From: a virus
DNA: 44,051 nt
Reading direction: 5' to 3' (one strand)
IMG/VR virus record: IMGVR_UViG_3300031576_000110
Span: 1-44,051 of that record
Each line of letters begins with the position of its first letter. Position 1 is the stretch's first letter. Shown here piece by piece: positions 20,956 through 29,635 of this stretch. The position numbers and the translations under genes are program-made. The notes beneath the pieces were generated by a model. The model saw only the letters and a list, made by a program, of their open reading frames with translations. It had not been told where the DNA came from and made no database searches.

Positions 20956-22537
20956 AGAGTTCTATCCGGGTTATCCCTGGGGTAAAGTTTCGGCTTGATG
21001 AGTCTGTAGTGTTTGTCACTCCAAGGACGAGTCGCTTTGCCGCCCGTCGATTGAGAATTCTCTCATGACGGCCATCGGCAAGAATCGTTGGGCCCACTTC
21101 CCGACCCGTATTGTCCCCATCAATAAGAACAGTCAGTCCCCACGTATCACCTGTTGTCATGCGTTGTGTATAAACGACAATATGGTCTAAGTCTACCGGC
21201 TGGGGAAATACAATCTCTGGCATATGGCAGTTAGCATCTGCCCGAGGAGAATGAATTGAGCCCTGTGAATGGTAGGGTGTACCAGTTGCATCAAGGACTA
21301 TATATTCAAGAAGATTACTGGCGACAACTGCACTCCCTCGGTTGTACCATAAAGCAGGAGTTGGGGTGCCAGACGACACTGGAAAACCAAGTGTAGATAT
21401 AAAGATGCCAGTAAACACATTGGCAGCAAACAGTGTTGTCGTACCAAGGCACTGCCAACGTATTTTGGTGGGGTCTCCGGCTATTGCGCGCCCAAAGAGA
21501 ATATCAACGTTAGCATCGCTAGTTAGGTCTCGTTGATACAGGCCGTAGATATTATCTCCTATGATTGTAATACCATGCCAGCGCCCCGTCTGTAGTTGCG
21601 TAAGAACAGTGGGGGGAGAAGGCATTGCGCGTGGTTGGTCGAAGGGGCCAATAGTTACTGGTCGCTCCCCCGGAGCATAGAATAACAGTCCAGCAAGGGT
21701 GGGGATAAGCAGCCCATCCAGCCAGGGTACCATTTGTACCTCACGAAGGTTTGTACGGAAGAAACGGAAGTCATTGAATACTAGCCGCGACCGGCCTTTA
21801 TCATTAAAGGAGAAAAGACCCTCAGCAGTAAGCACAAACATCAAGTCTTGAAGTGCAGCAACCGCGAGAGGTCGAAGGTTTTTTTCCCCTACTTGAAAAT
21901 AACTACCCCAGTCTGCTTCTGTCCCTACTGTTCCATCCGTCTTGAGAATACCAGCCCCACTGTTTTTACGGACACCCGAGAGGCGAAAATTCAAGGAGGC
22001 AAGGTGGTCAAAACCCGCGTTGCCGTCTCCTAGTGTAAGTAGATTATTAGCGCCCCCGCCATCAACAGCCCCAGCAGCAGCAATCGAGGCAATCCAACGT
22101 GTTGTTGTGCCTCGGGGAATGTACCAGTCGTCTCGATACCTAGCAGCTTGGCCATATGGAGTATCAACGTTCGAGACTTCCGGAGCCTCAATCTCGGTGC
22201 CATAAGTCGCATTACGAAGGTCAACTTTCATATAAGCTGTGTTAATCGCAGCACTGTCCACATTACCTGTACCCGCGTAAGTAACATACATAACTGCATC
22301 GTTAGCTGCAAGGTTTGCTGGGAAATCTTCGAAGAAATACTGCGCCGAAGATGCTGTCGATGGTTCACAGGACGTTGTGTTCTGGATGGGGGCGGGTCTA
22401 AGCTCGTTTGCAAGGCCAATTATGCCGTTCGAGCGAAGTAGACCATTGCTCCGACCATCGTCGTAGGTAAAACCAATCCCGTCTTCCCAGTTATTCCAGA
22501 CTTTAATGAGTGTGGACTTGGGCTTATTTGTCGGCAT
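20939..22537 (-). CDS. Beta-propeller-like tail protein (nozzle/hub candidate)
   Basis: 532 residues, almost entirely beta. Repeated short blades with aromatic turns (DLMFVLTAEGLFSFND, PWLDGLLIPTLAGLLFYAPG, TIIGDNIYGLYQRD) look like a propeller of the kind seen in short-tail nozzle proteins. The C-terminal 130 residues may be a separate beta sandwich (DLDHIVVYTQRM). It shares its first base with the end of the 503-residue gene. The family cannot be named from sequence by eye. Confidence 0.6.
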   Translation of the reverse strand: MPTNKPKSTLIKVWNNWEDGIGFTYDDGRSNGLLRSNGIIGLANELRPAPIQNTTSCEPSTASSAQYFFEDFPANLAANDAVMYVTYAGTGNVDSAAINTAYMKVDLRNATYGTEIEAPEVSNVDTPYGQAARYRDDWYIPRGTTTRWIASIAAAGAVDGGGANNLLTLGDGNAGFDHLASLNFRLSGVRKNSGAGILKTDGTVGTEADWGSYFQVGEKNLRPLAVAALQDLMFVLTAEGLFSFNDKGRSRLVFNDFRFFRTNLREVQMVPWLDGLLIPTLAGLLFYAPGERPVTIGPFDQPRAMPSPPTVLTQLQTGRWHGITIIGDNIYGLYQRDLTSDANVDILFGRAIAGDPTKIRWQCLGTTTLFAANVFTGIFISTLGFPVSSGTPTPALWYNRGSAVVASNLLEYIVLDATGTPYHSQGSIHSPRADANCHMPEIVFPQPVDLDHIVVYTQRMTTGDTWGLTVLIDGDNTGREVGPTILADGRHERILNRRAAKRLVLGVTNTTDSSSRNFTPGITRIELYGRPT

Positions 22538-24048
22538 TAGCGATTCGCCCCAATGACCTTACCCTTAAGCGGAGCGAATTCTTGCATCCGGGGATTCAAC
22601 TCCCGCCGGACTTTGAGTGCTTTGCCCATCAGGGTGTTGTAGCGGTCTAGGTCGTTGTTCTCCTCAAGTTCTTCCTGAGCCCAGTCCTCTAGTAACTGGG
22701 CATAAGTCAAGTCTACTACAATGTCCTCAGGAACAGTAGTCGTGGTTGTGTCATCAGTCAATACCGCGAAGTCCACACGACCTTGTACCCAGAGAGGATA
22801 GTCAATAAATGTGCTCTCACCCCCTCTCAGGCTGATTCTGTAAGGCACAACGGCGGTGTCATCCCGCTCAAAGGTAACATTGGTCACCGGAATGGGTTTT
22901 CGTTCCAATACACGGTACGCAAACTCGCTGCTGGTGCCCTCGATATCGCTGCCCCGGGGCCGCATGAACAGGCCCGCGAAGTCCTCGTGGAATTCTAGGG
23001 TACTAGGATAAGTAAAGTCCTTCTGGCTTTGGGGGAGGAGGATGGCATTGTTGAAGTACACATTGACCGCAGCATCTACCGCAACTAACCGGAGCTTTAC
23101 CTGCTCGCAAGTCGCAGGAAGTGTGGCTGTGAACTCAATATGAGACCAGCCGGTAGCAACAGTTGTACCTGCTTCGATCTCTGCACCGTTCGTTTCATCC
23201 CAGAGACGAAGAATAGCCGACCCAGCCCCGGCTACATACACATCAGTTGCACATAGGACAGCAGTATCAGGCGGAAGGAACATACCGTCTGAGGCTGCAT
23301 AGCCATTAGCGGCGGAGGCATTGACCTCAAGAGATTGTCGGCCATAAAGAACATTCGTCGTGGTCTTGGCTCGTGTAGCACTAGAAAGTTCATCCCAATT
23401 AGAAACACCAGCCGCTTCCATATCTCCGTCTGGGACAAGGGAGAGTGGGAGGAGAATTGGCCGCTTGATGTTTCCGAGGATTTCCTCAAGGCTCTCATGG
23501 ATAACCTCAGGAGCAAACTTATAATGCAACTCATACTCAGAACCAAGGCCGGGAGCAGTACTCATGGCCGGAGCAACAGTGAGTGTTCCGGTCGAAGTTG
23601 TTACGTTGGTGACTCGGGCGCGGTTGCCCGTTGCAGTCATCTGACGCATAGCAAGTAGAGTTGCATGAGTAGCAGCCGTTGAACCAAGTGCCCCGCGTGT
23701 TACAGTAAGAGTAGTAGCATCGTCAACAGTTCCCACTAGCATTACTTCATGCTCAACCATTACATAATCCCCAGCGGTTACACTAGCTGTGTTGTTAACA
23801 GTAATGGCCGTCTCGCTTGTATCGAGAACTTCGTTAAGCGTAACTGCCGTACCATAGGCATTAGTTGGCATATATGTCCAAGAACCGAGGAAGTCCTCGT
23901 TCTGGGCTGCGGGACTTAGAAGAGTATCTACAATTGTAGTAGTAGTCCCTGCACTGGTTGTGAGTGGTACGACCGGAAACCGGGACTTATACAACTTCTT
24001 GATAGTCTTTTGCCGCAGTTTCATGCGGGTTGTTGTTGGTGCTGCCAT
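22537..24048 (-). CDS. Virion structural protein with an inserted carbohydrate-binding-like domain
   Basis: 503 residues. The N-terminal third is Thr-rich and beta (SVTAGDYVMVEHEVMLVGTV). The middle (about residues 205-330: LVPDGDMEAAGVSNWDELS, then YGRQSLEVNASA) has the look of a carbohydrate-binding module. The C-terminus is helical (YNTLMGKALKVRRELNPRM). It is the first gene after the promoter at 24083 and could be an adaptor or tail-tip component. The precise role is unresolved. Confidence 0.6.
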   Translation of the reverse strand: MAAPTTTRMKLRQKTIKKLYKSRFPVVPLTTSAGTTTTIVDTLLSPAAQNEDFLGSWTYMPTNAYGTAVTLNEVLDTSETAITVNNTASVTAGDYVMVEHEVMLVGTVDDATTLTVTRGALGSTAATHATLLAMRQMTATGNRARVTNVTTSTGTLTVAPAMSTAPGLGSEYELHYKFAPEVIHESLEEILGNIKRPILLPLSLVPDGDMEAAGVSNWDELSSATRAKTTTNVLYGRQSLEVNASAANGYAASDGMFLPPDTAVLCATDVYVAGAGSAILRLWDETNGAEIEAGTTVATGWSHIEFTATLPATCEQVKLRLVAVDAAVNVYFNNAILLPQSQKDFTYPSTLEFHEDFAGLFMRPRGSDIEGTSSEFAYRVLERKPIPVTNVTFERDDTAVVPYRISLRGGESTFIDYPLWVQGRVDFAVLTDDTTTTTVPEDIVVDLTYAQLLEDWAQEELEENNDLDRYNTLMGKALKVRRELNPRMQEFAPLKGKVIGANR

Positions 24049-24082
24049 TTATCTATACTCCGAGGCCGTTACTTCTAACTCT

Positions 24083-24111
24083 ATTGTACCATATTTTGCA
24101 ACATTTGTCAA
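24083..24111 (-). promoter_or_regulatory. Leftward promoter of the tail/fibre genes
   Basis: Minus strand TTGACA (24111-24106), 17-base spacer, TACAAT (24088-24083), extended -10 TGG. The leader to ATG 24048 is about 28 bases and contains CGGAG. Confidence 0.9.
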
Positions 24112-24458
24112 GCCTTGCGATTCAGACGCCAGTAGAATGCTAGTCCCACTGCGATAAACAACTGGGGCAAGTGGCCGATGGCCCCGGCCCAAAACCATGC
24201 AGACGGGTGGCGCATGGCCCGGACGATTCCTCGCCAACCCCAGACCTCTCGTTGCCGTTCGACTTCCTCATATAACGCAATTGCTGTTCCACCACCTGCT
24301 GCTCCCAATAAGAGCATGGCGGGTATATCGGCCCACTTGATACCAAGTAACCAAGTTCCCAGAGCAATAGTTCCAAGCATTGAGAAAAGGAACGTAGGTG
24401 TCTGAGCAAGGTGTTTACTTTCGCTTTCGAGTTTTCTTAAGTTTCTTTGCTTCGACAA
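24108..24458 (-). CDS. Multi-span membrane protein (holin candidate)
   Basis: 116 residues with three probable membrane segments (FLFSMLGTIALGTWLLG; IPAMLLLGAAGGGTAIAL; FWAGAIGHLPQLFIAVGLAF). A TTG start at 24458 is supported by GAGGA seven bases upstream and overlaps the preceding small gene by 44 bases. Size, spans and basic C-terminus fit a phage holin or lysis modulator, though the endolysin is in the other block. It ends over the -35 of promoter 24083. Confidence 0.65.
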   Translation of the reverse strand: MSKQRNLRKLESESKHLAQTPTFLFSMLGTIALGTWLLGIKWADIPAMLLLGAAGGGTAIALYEEVERQREVWGWRGIVRAMRHPSAWFWAGAIGHLPQLFIAVGLAFYWRLNRKA

Positions 24459-24540
24459 CTTTATTTCCTCGGAAGGCTAGTCGGACTTTGCCCTTCTTAG
24501 TCTTCTTAACCCGGTACCGTACACCGGAGCCAAGAGGCAT
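24415..24540 (-). CDS. 41-residue very basic peptide
   Basis: MPLGSGVRYRVKKTKKGKVR then LAFRGNKVVEAKKLKKTRKR. About 40% of residues are Lys or Arg. It begins three bases before the 24543 gene end. The start of the membrane gene lies within it. Its pattern resembles short conserved peptides that I recall from other environmental phages, and it may bind nucleic acid. Function unknown. Confidence 0.7.
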   Translation of the reverse strand: MPLGSGVRYRVKKTKKGKVRLAFRGNKVVEAKKLKKTRKRK

Positions 24541-24542
24541 TA

Positions 24543-24752
24543 CTACTTGTCTTCCTTCCCACGGAGCCAGCCATACAACTCTTTGAGCATGTAGGTATTC
24601 TCCTGCACGTTCATGCTTAGGTCAGCGATAACCTCTGTGTTATGAGACATATGATTAGCCGCCAGTCGGTACATGAAGTAGATTGCTAAGCTGCCCATCG
24701 GGACACCAGCGAGGGCTGTTATAAACTCTACGCTAGGCATCGGGGTCAGCAT
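24543..24752 (-). CDS. Small membrane protein, holin-like
   Basis: 69 residues. One membrane segment near the N-terminus (ITALAGVPMGSLAIYFMYRL) is followed by a long helix (NHMSHNTEVIADLSMNVQEN) and a charged end (GWLRGKEDK). This is the layout of single-span holins of the BhlA kind. It overlaps the upstream gene by 20 bases. With the three-span protein at 24108 it would form a second lysis-type locus. Confidence 0.6.
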   Translation of the reverse strand: MLTPMPSVEFITALAGVPMGSLAIYFMYRLAANHMSHNTEVIADLSMNVQENTYMLKELYGWLRGKEDK

Positions 24753-24930
24753 CTAGCTCAGCTTGAGGCTGTGTCTCTTCTGGTGCTTGCAGCGATAAGT
24801 ATTTACGTGCCTTCTGCTTAAGGGCCACGACTACCTCAGCCTCGTCCCCAGCAATTTGTACCCGGCTCAAAAGGATGATAAGAGCCTGTAGTTCTTCACT
24901 TGTAAACATTTGAAACTTCTTTCTATGCAT
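24733..24930 (-). CDS. Small hypothetical protein
   Basis: 65 residues. MHRKKFQMFTSEELQALIIL then RVQIAGDEAEVVVALKQKAR suggests two helices, followed by an acidic, Gln/Pro-rich tail (APEETQPQAELDADPDA). No family is recognised. It lies in a run of short overlapping genes between the spike and the membrane genes. Confidence 0.6.
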   Translation of the reverse strand: MHRKKFQMFTSEELQALIILLSRVQIAGDEAEVVVALKQKARKYLSLQAPEETQPQAELDADPDA

Positions 24931-24944
24931 TCCCTACTAGGTCA

Positions 24945-25145
24945 CTATGGCCAGAGACCACTCATACCGCGAACAAGACTTCGTCGGTCTCTTCGTGGCG
25001 GCGCAGGTGAATGAGTATTACCCCACGGGTCTACCCATCCTTCTTTACCGGCGCTTGTTGAATACCGCTGGCAAGCAGTCACATACGCTTCCAGCAACGC
25101 CCGGAGCCCTTGGGAGGCGGCAAAGTCAGTCATTGCCTTAGCCAT
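24945..25145 (-). CDS. Small hypothetical protein
   Basis: 66 residues from ATG 25145 (a longer frame to 25253 overlaps the preceding gene by 91 bases and is less likely). It starts helical (MAKAMTDFAASQGLRALLEA) and ends basic and Pro/Trp-rich (SPAPPRRDRRSLVRGM). Function unknown. Confidence 0.5.
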   Translation of the reverse strand: MAKAMTDFAASQGLRALLEAYVTACQRYSTSAGKEGWVDPWGNTHSPAPPRRDRRSLVRGMSGLWP

Positions 25146-25162
25146 CAACTCTTGTAGTTCGC

Positions 25163-25387
25163 TTAGCTGTACGTCGTCTCGACGACCTGCCGCTGAGCTT
25201 CCATTGCCGCGTCGAACGCCGCTGCGTCTGCCGCGTGTCGTGTCTTTTGCCATTCTCCTAAGTCCTCCTCAGTCACTAGGCGCTTGAGATGTTGCACGAT
25301 ATAGGTTCGTAGTGCAGGGAGAGAACCGAACTTCTGCTGTAGCTTTGTTACTACTGCGTCGGGAACCGTAATAGCTACTTGGGCCAT
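25163..25387 (-). CDS. Small hypothetical protein after the spike gene
   Basis: 74 residues: MAQVAITVPDAVVTKLQQKF then LPALRTYIVQHLKRLVTEED. The pattern (ITVPD..V..L...) resembles short phage proteins next to spikes, possibly a chaperone or accessory fold. It starts one base after the spike stop. Function not established. Confidence 0.6.
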   Translation of the reverse strand: MAQVAITVPDAVVTKLQQKFGSLPALRTYIVQHLKRLVTEEDLGEWQKTRHAADAAAFDAAMEAQRQVVETTYS

Positions 25388-25388
25388 C

Positions 25389-28340
25389 CTAAACCTTCAC
25401 TTTCGCCTGAGAGAGATCAATATCCATTGTAACATTATCTGCCGCAGCTATAGCCAGCACTTTCATACCGAGTGTGAGATCGGCCGTAGGGATAGAGCCC
25501 GCCGTTATGGCGAAGTTAACTCGCCGGACGCCATCTATCCACAATTCGATGCTGCCCGTCGTCGTCTCGACATGACGGAGCAGAAAAACATGCCAGCCGG
25601 TATCAACAGCTATCGTTGTCGATGTAAGGTTAGCTACCCCCGCTACGACCCGTTGAAACTGCCAATTAGCTGATGTACCTGTGTCAAGGAAGAAACCCTC
25701 AAAGTTCGTGGGGTTGGCATTCGTCACGACAGCCGCATCCCAGAATCCTAGCCAGACTTTCGCGTTTATAGTCTGCCCCATGCGGACAACGAACTGCGCT
25801 TCGCGTATCTTCCCTGCACCGAAGGTTGCCGATTCCACCATGTTAGCCGGACGGGTATCGAGTATGGCATTGTTCGCTGCGAGGACTCCTGCTGTCATAC
25901 GTATGGCGGAACGTTGAGCGCCAGCCAACTGCGTGATGGTACTAGCGGCACCCGTTAGCACTTCAGTCCACGGGAAGTTACTTATCCGCGTTCCGGTAAC
26001 GGGGACATAGGATGTGCTTTCCCAATGGTCTATGAGTTCCCGTAGGATTTCCTCGCGCGTGTAGACGAGGCCGATGTTGTTCGCACCGATCTTCGTATCG
26101 CCACTGACTGCACTAATTGCAATCCATGTACCGGGGGCGTCACCATTACCACCCTCTTCCCAGAGATTAGCATCAAGCACGCCAATCGTAGTGCCTGCGT
26201 TGATTCCTGTTAAACCTGGGCTCCCGAGAGTCACGAAGCTGTTACCGACAATAATCCAGTTACGAGCAGATGCTACAATGTTCACTACCTGAACTGTGCC
26301 TACGACACTACTGTCTAGGTTGATAAACGAGTTGTTCGCGTAAATATTGCCTCGAGCATTTAGGGTGACAGCGCGAACCGTAGATGCAAAGTTTTTGCCG
26401 AACAGGATAAAGAAATTGCCAGCAATGTTGTTGCGGCCCTGAACGTTGAATCCGGTGTGGGTGCCAGATACCTTGTCACCAAGCTGAACTAGGTTGCCAT
26501 TGACGCTGTTGTCATTGGTTAGGTTGAATAGCGTCGTCTCTGCGCCCGCAGAGGACACAAGATTACCAATGATCTGACAGCGGCCACCCCCAAGATTAAC
26601 CATAGTTGTGGGGCCGGATGCCCCCATAATGAAGCGGTTAGCCGTGACAATCTGAAGTGCGTCAGCAGTGTTGTTGATGAGGTTCGTCGTGTTAGAACAC
26701 TCGTTGAAAAGACACGAGATGACGGCCAAACTGCTCCCAGAGCCTCCAACTGTATCGATTAATCTAGCTGCCGTAGAACAGGTGTCGAAAGTGCATCCTA
26801 CAAACGCTACGGCCTGAGCGACATTGCCGATAGCGGCGTCAGCAAACAGTACCGCACCTGTCATGTTCACAAAGGAACATGTGAAGAACTGCGAGAGAGC
26901 AAGCGTTGATTCTATTAGAATCGCCGTTCCGCTTAGTCCATCGAACACACAGTTCTGGACACTCAAGAAGGTGACCAATGTGTTGAAGTATAGCTGTGAG
27001 CCTGTTAGGAATAGTAAGTCGGAAAGGAAGATACTGCTTTTTTGAATGCTTAGGACGAAGGAGATTGTAGCATCCCTCTGTGAGTCCCCTCTTATAGATT
27101 TCAGGGTATCCGCAGCAGCCCAAGTAACAGTACCTATATCTACACCCGTGCGGAAGAGGATGCTGCGTGCACCAGAGTCCTTCGCGTCACGAAGGCGACG
27201 GAAGCAGTTAGTGTCAGGGATAATCTCGTAGGTCGGTGTCCCCGATAAACCAGTGATTGTAGCGAAGTTGATTGTATCAGTACCTGTCTGGGACGTGATC
27301 CGGCGGCTTTGACCAGCCGCAGCCCCGTTGGTGATAACCACTCGGTAGCTAACCTGTTGATCCCCCCCCCAGCCCGCTCCTGTGCGAGTCAGAGAAGTAG
27401 TCGTTACACTGGTTGCGGTATTCGACTCTAGCAGGGTCGCCTGAACTGAGTCCACAATCGCGTCATAGTGGCGTGCGTGAACGTAAAAATCCGTGCGCGC
27501 GGACGCAACATTGTCCCCCGCCTGCGCTATGGCCGAGATGACATTTTGAATCGAACGCTGCACAAGCGCCGTACCTTCGTCTTGTATAGTTGCGGAGCCG
27601 CCCACTGTCGTCCACGACGTTACACCCGCCGCAGTGCTGGTAAATACCTGTCCGGCTGTCGGAGCCACAGTCGGCCAAGTGTAGTTCAAATCGCCTGTCT
27701 GTGCTCCGGCGACAAAGGTCGTCTGGAAGGTGTCGGCGGGGTTGCGGAAACGGAGGGTTTGGCTCGCATTAAGTGTCGCACCAGCCGCAAACCGGAACAG
27801 ATCATCACTAGTCCACTCGTCTGCCGCACTTCGCCGTAGACGAGTATCAAGAGCGCTGACACCCGGCCCGAAAGACAATCCGGTCGTCGCTAACTGCACC
27901 CTTGCAAACGCGTCTCCAATATTATCTAGCGTAAGGCGAGGAGTGCTCTCGCTTCGTACTGTAACAGCAGCAAACCCACTCGCACCAGTATTCTCTATCA
28001 GAAGCACCCGTTCTGCTGCCGCTTGTGACCACTTCAGGTGCATATCTACACCAGAGGTAAGGGTTGATTCATCCGTCTCGGAGACACTAAATTCACCAGT
28101 CAAGTCCGTATTAAGGCCGAACGTCAGGTACGGCGCGGCTACTGGAGCCGCTGTGCTAGTAACTACCGTGACTGAACCGTCATCGGTAGCGGTAACAGTA
28201 GTACCAATGAAATTAACCTTCCGACGCTTAGTGAGGTCAACACCTTCCTCCTGTACAACGTCGTAGCCATCCGAGTGCTTAGTAGCATCATGGACAGCCG
28301 GGGTGAAGGTAGCAGAGCCGAGTCGGTTAAGAGTTACCAC
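25389..28340 (-). CDS. Tail spike with beta-helix and lectin-like C-terminus
   Basis: 983 residues. The N-terminal ~250 residues are repetitive beta (TFQTTFVAGAQTGDLNYTWP). The region ~390-780 has short repeats rich in Asn, Thr and Val (GNLVSSAGAETTLFNLTNDN, INLDSSVVGTVQVVNIVASA) typical of a right-handed parallel beta-helix. The last ~190 residues read as a concanavalin/LamG-like domain (WHVFLLRHVETTTGSIELWI). Such spikes bind or cleave surface glycans; no catalytic pair can be assigned by eye. Translation overlaps the upstream coiled-coil gene by 14 bases. Confidence 0.78.
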   Translation of the reverse strand: MVTLNRLGSATFTPAVHDATKHSDGYDVVQEEGVDLTKRRKVNFIGTTVTATDDGSVTVVTSTAAPVAAPYLTFGLNTDLTGEFSVSETDESTLTSGVDMHLKWSQAAAERVLLIENTGASGFAAVTVRSESTPRLTLDNIGDAFARVQLATTGLSFGPGVSALDTRLRRSAADEWTSDDLFRFAAGATLNASQTLRFRNPADTFQTTFVAGAQTGDLNYTWPTVAPTAGQVFTSTAAGVTSWTTVGGSATIQDEGTALVQRSIQNVISAIAQAGDNVASARTDFYVHARHYDAIVDSVQATLLESNTATSVTTTSLTRTGAGWGGDQQVSYRVVITNGAAAGQSRRITSQTGTDTINFATITGLSGTPTYEIIPDTNCFRRLRDAKDSGARSILFRTGVDIGTVTWAAADTLKSIRGDSQRDATISFVLSIQKSSIFLSDLLFLTGSQLYFNTLVTFLSVQNCVFDGLSGTAILIESTLALSQFFTCSFVNMTGAVLFADAAIGNVAQAVAFVGCTFDTCSTAARLIDTVGGSGSSLAVISCLFNECSNTTNLINNTADALQIVTANRFIMGASGPTTMVNLGGGRCQIIGNLVSSAGAETTLFNLTNDNSVNGNLVQLGDKVSGTHTGFNVQGRNNIAGNFFILFGKNFASTVRAVTLNARGNIYANNSFINLDSSVVGTVQVVNIVASARNWIIVGNSFVTLGSPGLTGINAGTTIGVLDANLWEEGGNGDAPGTWIAISAVSGDTKIGANNIGLVYTREEILRELIDHWESTSYVPVTGTRISNFPWTEVLTGAASTITQLAGAQRSAIRMTAGVLAANNAILDTRPANMVESATFGAGKIREAQFVVRMGQTINAKVWLGFWDAAVVTNANPTNFEGFFLDTGTSANWQFQRVVAGVANLTSTTIAVDTGWHVFLLRHVETTTGSIELWIDGVRRVNFAITAGSIPTADLTLGMKVLAIAAADNVTMDIDLSQAKVKV

Positions 28341-28551
28341 GCTGTAGTTCTCTTACCTTTTCCTTGAGGTTGAAGTTCTCTTTTCGGAGTTGGTCTTCGG
28401 TAATAATCTTAGGTAAGTTCTTCCATACCTTGCGGAGACGGAGACGCTGGAAGAACCCCAGCACACCATGCGCTCTAAGTGATTCTACAAGGCGTAGCTG
28501 CTGGGCCACTTGGTTTTCCAGCGTCTGGATACGTCTTATACTATCGTCCAT
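28327..28551 (-). CDS. Small coiled-coil protein
   Basis: 74 residues with heptad-like leucines at both ends (IRRIQTLENQVAQQLRLVES; LRKENFNLKEKVRELQRGN). It overlaps the spike start by 14 bases, so it is likely a coupled partner, perhaps an assembly factor or linker for the spike. No known family. Confidence 0.65.
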   Translation of the reverse strand: MDDSIRRIQTLENQVAQQLRLVESLRAHGVLGFFQRLRLRKVWKNLPKIITEDQLRKENFNLKEKVRELQRGNS

Positions 28552-28557
28552 GTTTTA

Positions 28558-28881
28558 CTAACCTCGGGAATCACGCACACGCGCTGCTACGACAACTCGG
28601 TAGGCACTATCGGTTCCCGAATGGGTAATGCGAATTTTCCCTGCACGAGAAAAGCCGAGGGTTACAACTTCGCCGGATTTGATGGTAAACTGGTCTCCAT
28701 ACTCGTTGGCTCTCTGGGAGACTTCGACTAGGATATTACCAGTGCCATCACACGCGATGTAGCCCTCGGCTATCGGGTAGTCATGGAGGTCTGACCCGTA
28801 TATGTCTAAGACAATTGGGCTATCTCCGACCACAAAGTTGCTGTCCTCAAAGGCTTGCCACTGGTCAACTGTACTCGGCAC
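28558..28881 (-). CDS. Small beta-rich structural protein
   Basis: 107 residues. IVLDIYGSDLHDYPIAEGYI and VTLGFSRAGKIRITHSGTDS indicate a compact beta fold. It lies in a string of similar-sized virion-type genes with gaps of two to six bases. Probably a minor head or neck protein; no specific family. Confidence 0.6.
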   Translation of the reverse strand: MPSTVDQWQAFEDSNFVVGDSPIVLDIYGSDLHDYPIAEGYIACDGTGNILVEVSQRANEYGDQFTIKSGEVVTLGFSRAGKIRITHSGTDSAYRVVVAARVRDSRG

Positions 28882-28883
28882 AA

Positions 28884-29336
28884 CTAGCTCAGGGCTCCGT
28901 TATCTGTGATGGGCTCATACCACACATCGAAAACAACTACACCGCTGGTAATGGCGGCTGTTCCGACCGTAAGGATAATGTTCTCATTAACTAGTTTATC
29001 AACCTGAGACGTGACTAACCCCCCTGTTTCAACTTTAAGAGGGGACTTAGACCCGGCTGCTGGTACTGCTGCCGTCCACCACTCGTCTATGGCTACATCT
29101 GTAGCAGTTGTAATGGCAATAAAAGCGTCAATATCCCCAGTAGTACCAAGTTGGAGCGTAGCTGTTGCCCCGGCTAATACTGTTGTACAATAAGCAGACA
29201 GCATGTGCACACGGACACGGCCAGTAGTCGTGAATACCACATCTGTTCCAACGTCTCCCACAGTCGTCCCATTGAATGTCAGGGTTGCTCGGCCATGTTT
29301 TAGGCCATTTCCTGCGTGTCGTGTAACCTTAGCCAT
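28884..29336 (-). CDS. Beta-rich structural protein
   Basis: 150 residues, starting MAKVTRHAGNGLKHGRATLT and continuing with alternating beta strands (TTGRVRVHMLSAYCTTVLAG, IILTVGTAAITSGVVVFDVW). It has the composition of decoration or fibre-base proteins (Thr, Val, Gly, Ala). It is two bases from the neighbours on both sides. Exact role unknown. Confidence 0.6.
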   Translation of the reverse strand: MAKVTRHAGNGLKHGRATLTFNGTTVGDVGTDVVFTTTGRVRVHMLSAYCTTVLAGATATLQLGTTGDIDAFIAITTATDVAIDEWWTAAVPAAGSKSPLKVETGGLVTSQVDKLVNENIILTVGTAAITSGVVVFDVWYEPITDNGALS

Positions 29337-29338
29337 AG

Positions 29339-29635
29339 CTAAGCCCCGTAACTACAGGAGAGGGAAGAGTCAATTCCATCCCGCCGAATAAACCGAACGT
29401 TCTTCATCTGCACTTCGCTACTAAGCTCAAGGATATCTCCGACCTCAAGCACATGGCCTACTGTTGCAGTAGGAGCCGTACCATCTAATCGAAATCTAAC
29501 TGCCGCAGTTTCAACGGTGATGAGAGCAAAGGTTTGGTCGCCAAAGGTAGCCTCAGTAAGCCCCACCGAGGTAGTAGAGACGGTTAATGTCTCAAAGGAG
29601 ACATAGCTAGTAGGAGTCTTGTCAACTTCAGCCAC
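29339..29635 (-). CDS. Small beta-rich structural protein
   Basis: 98 residues: TSYVSFETLTVSTTSVGLTE then VRFRLDGTAPTATVGHVLEV. The pattern resembles small phage virion proteins in which a conserved FRLDGTxPT stretch lies in a beta sandwich. It shares one base with the upstream gene. Probably a head-tail or decoration component. Confidence 0.62.
   Translation of the reverse strand: MAEVDKTPTSYVSFETLTVSTTSVGLTEATFGDQTFALITVETAAVRFRLDGTAPTATVGHVLEVGDILELSSEVQMKNVRFIRRDGIDSSLSCSYGA

Noticed and set aside
24945-25253. 102-codon version of the gene ending at 24945
   Set aside because: The first 36 codons overlap the preceding gene, and the ATG at 25145 gives a tidy spacing.
26824-27839. Plus-strand frames opposite the spike gene
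   Set aside because: They are antisense to a long, domain-consistent minus-strand gene and lack start signals.
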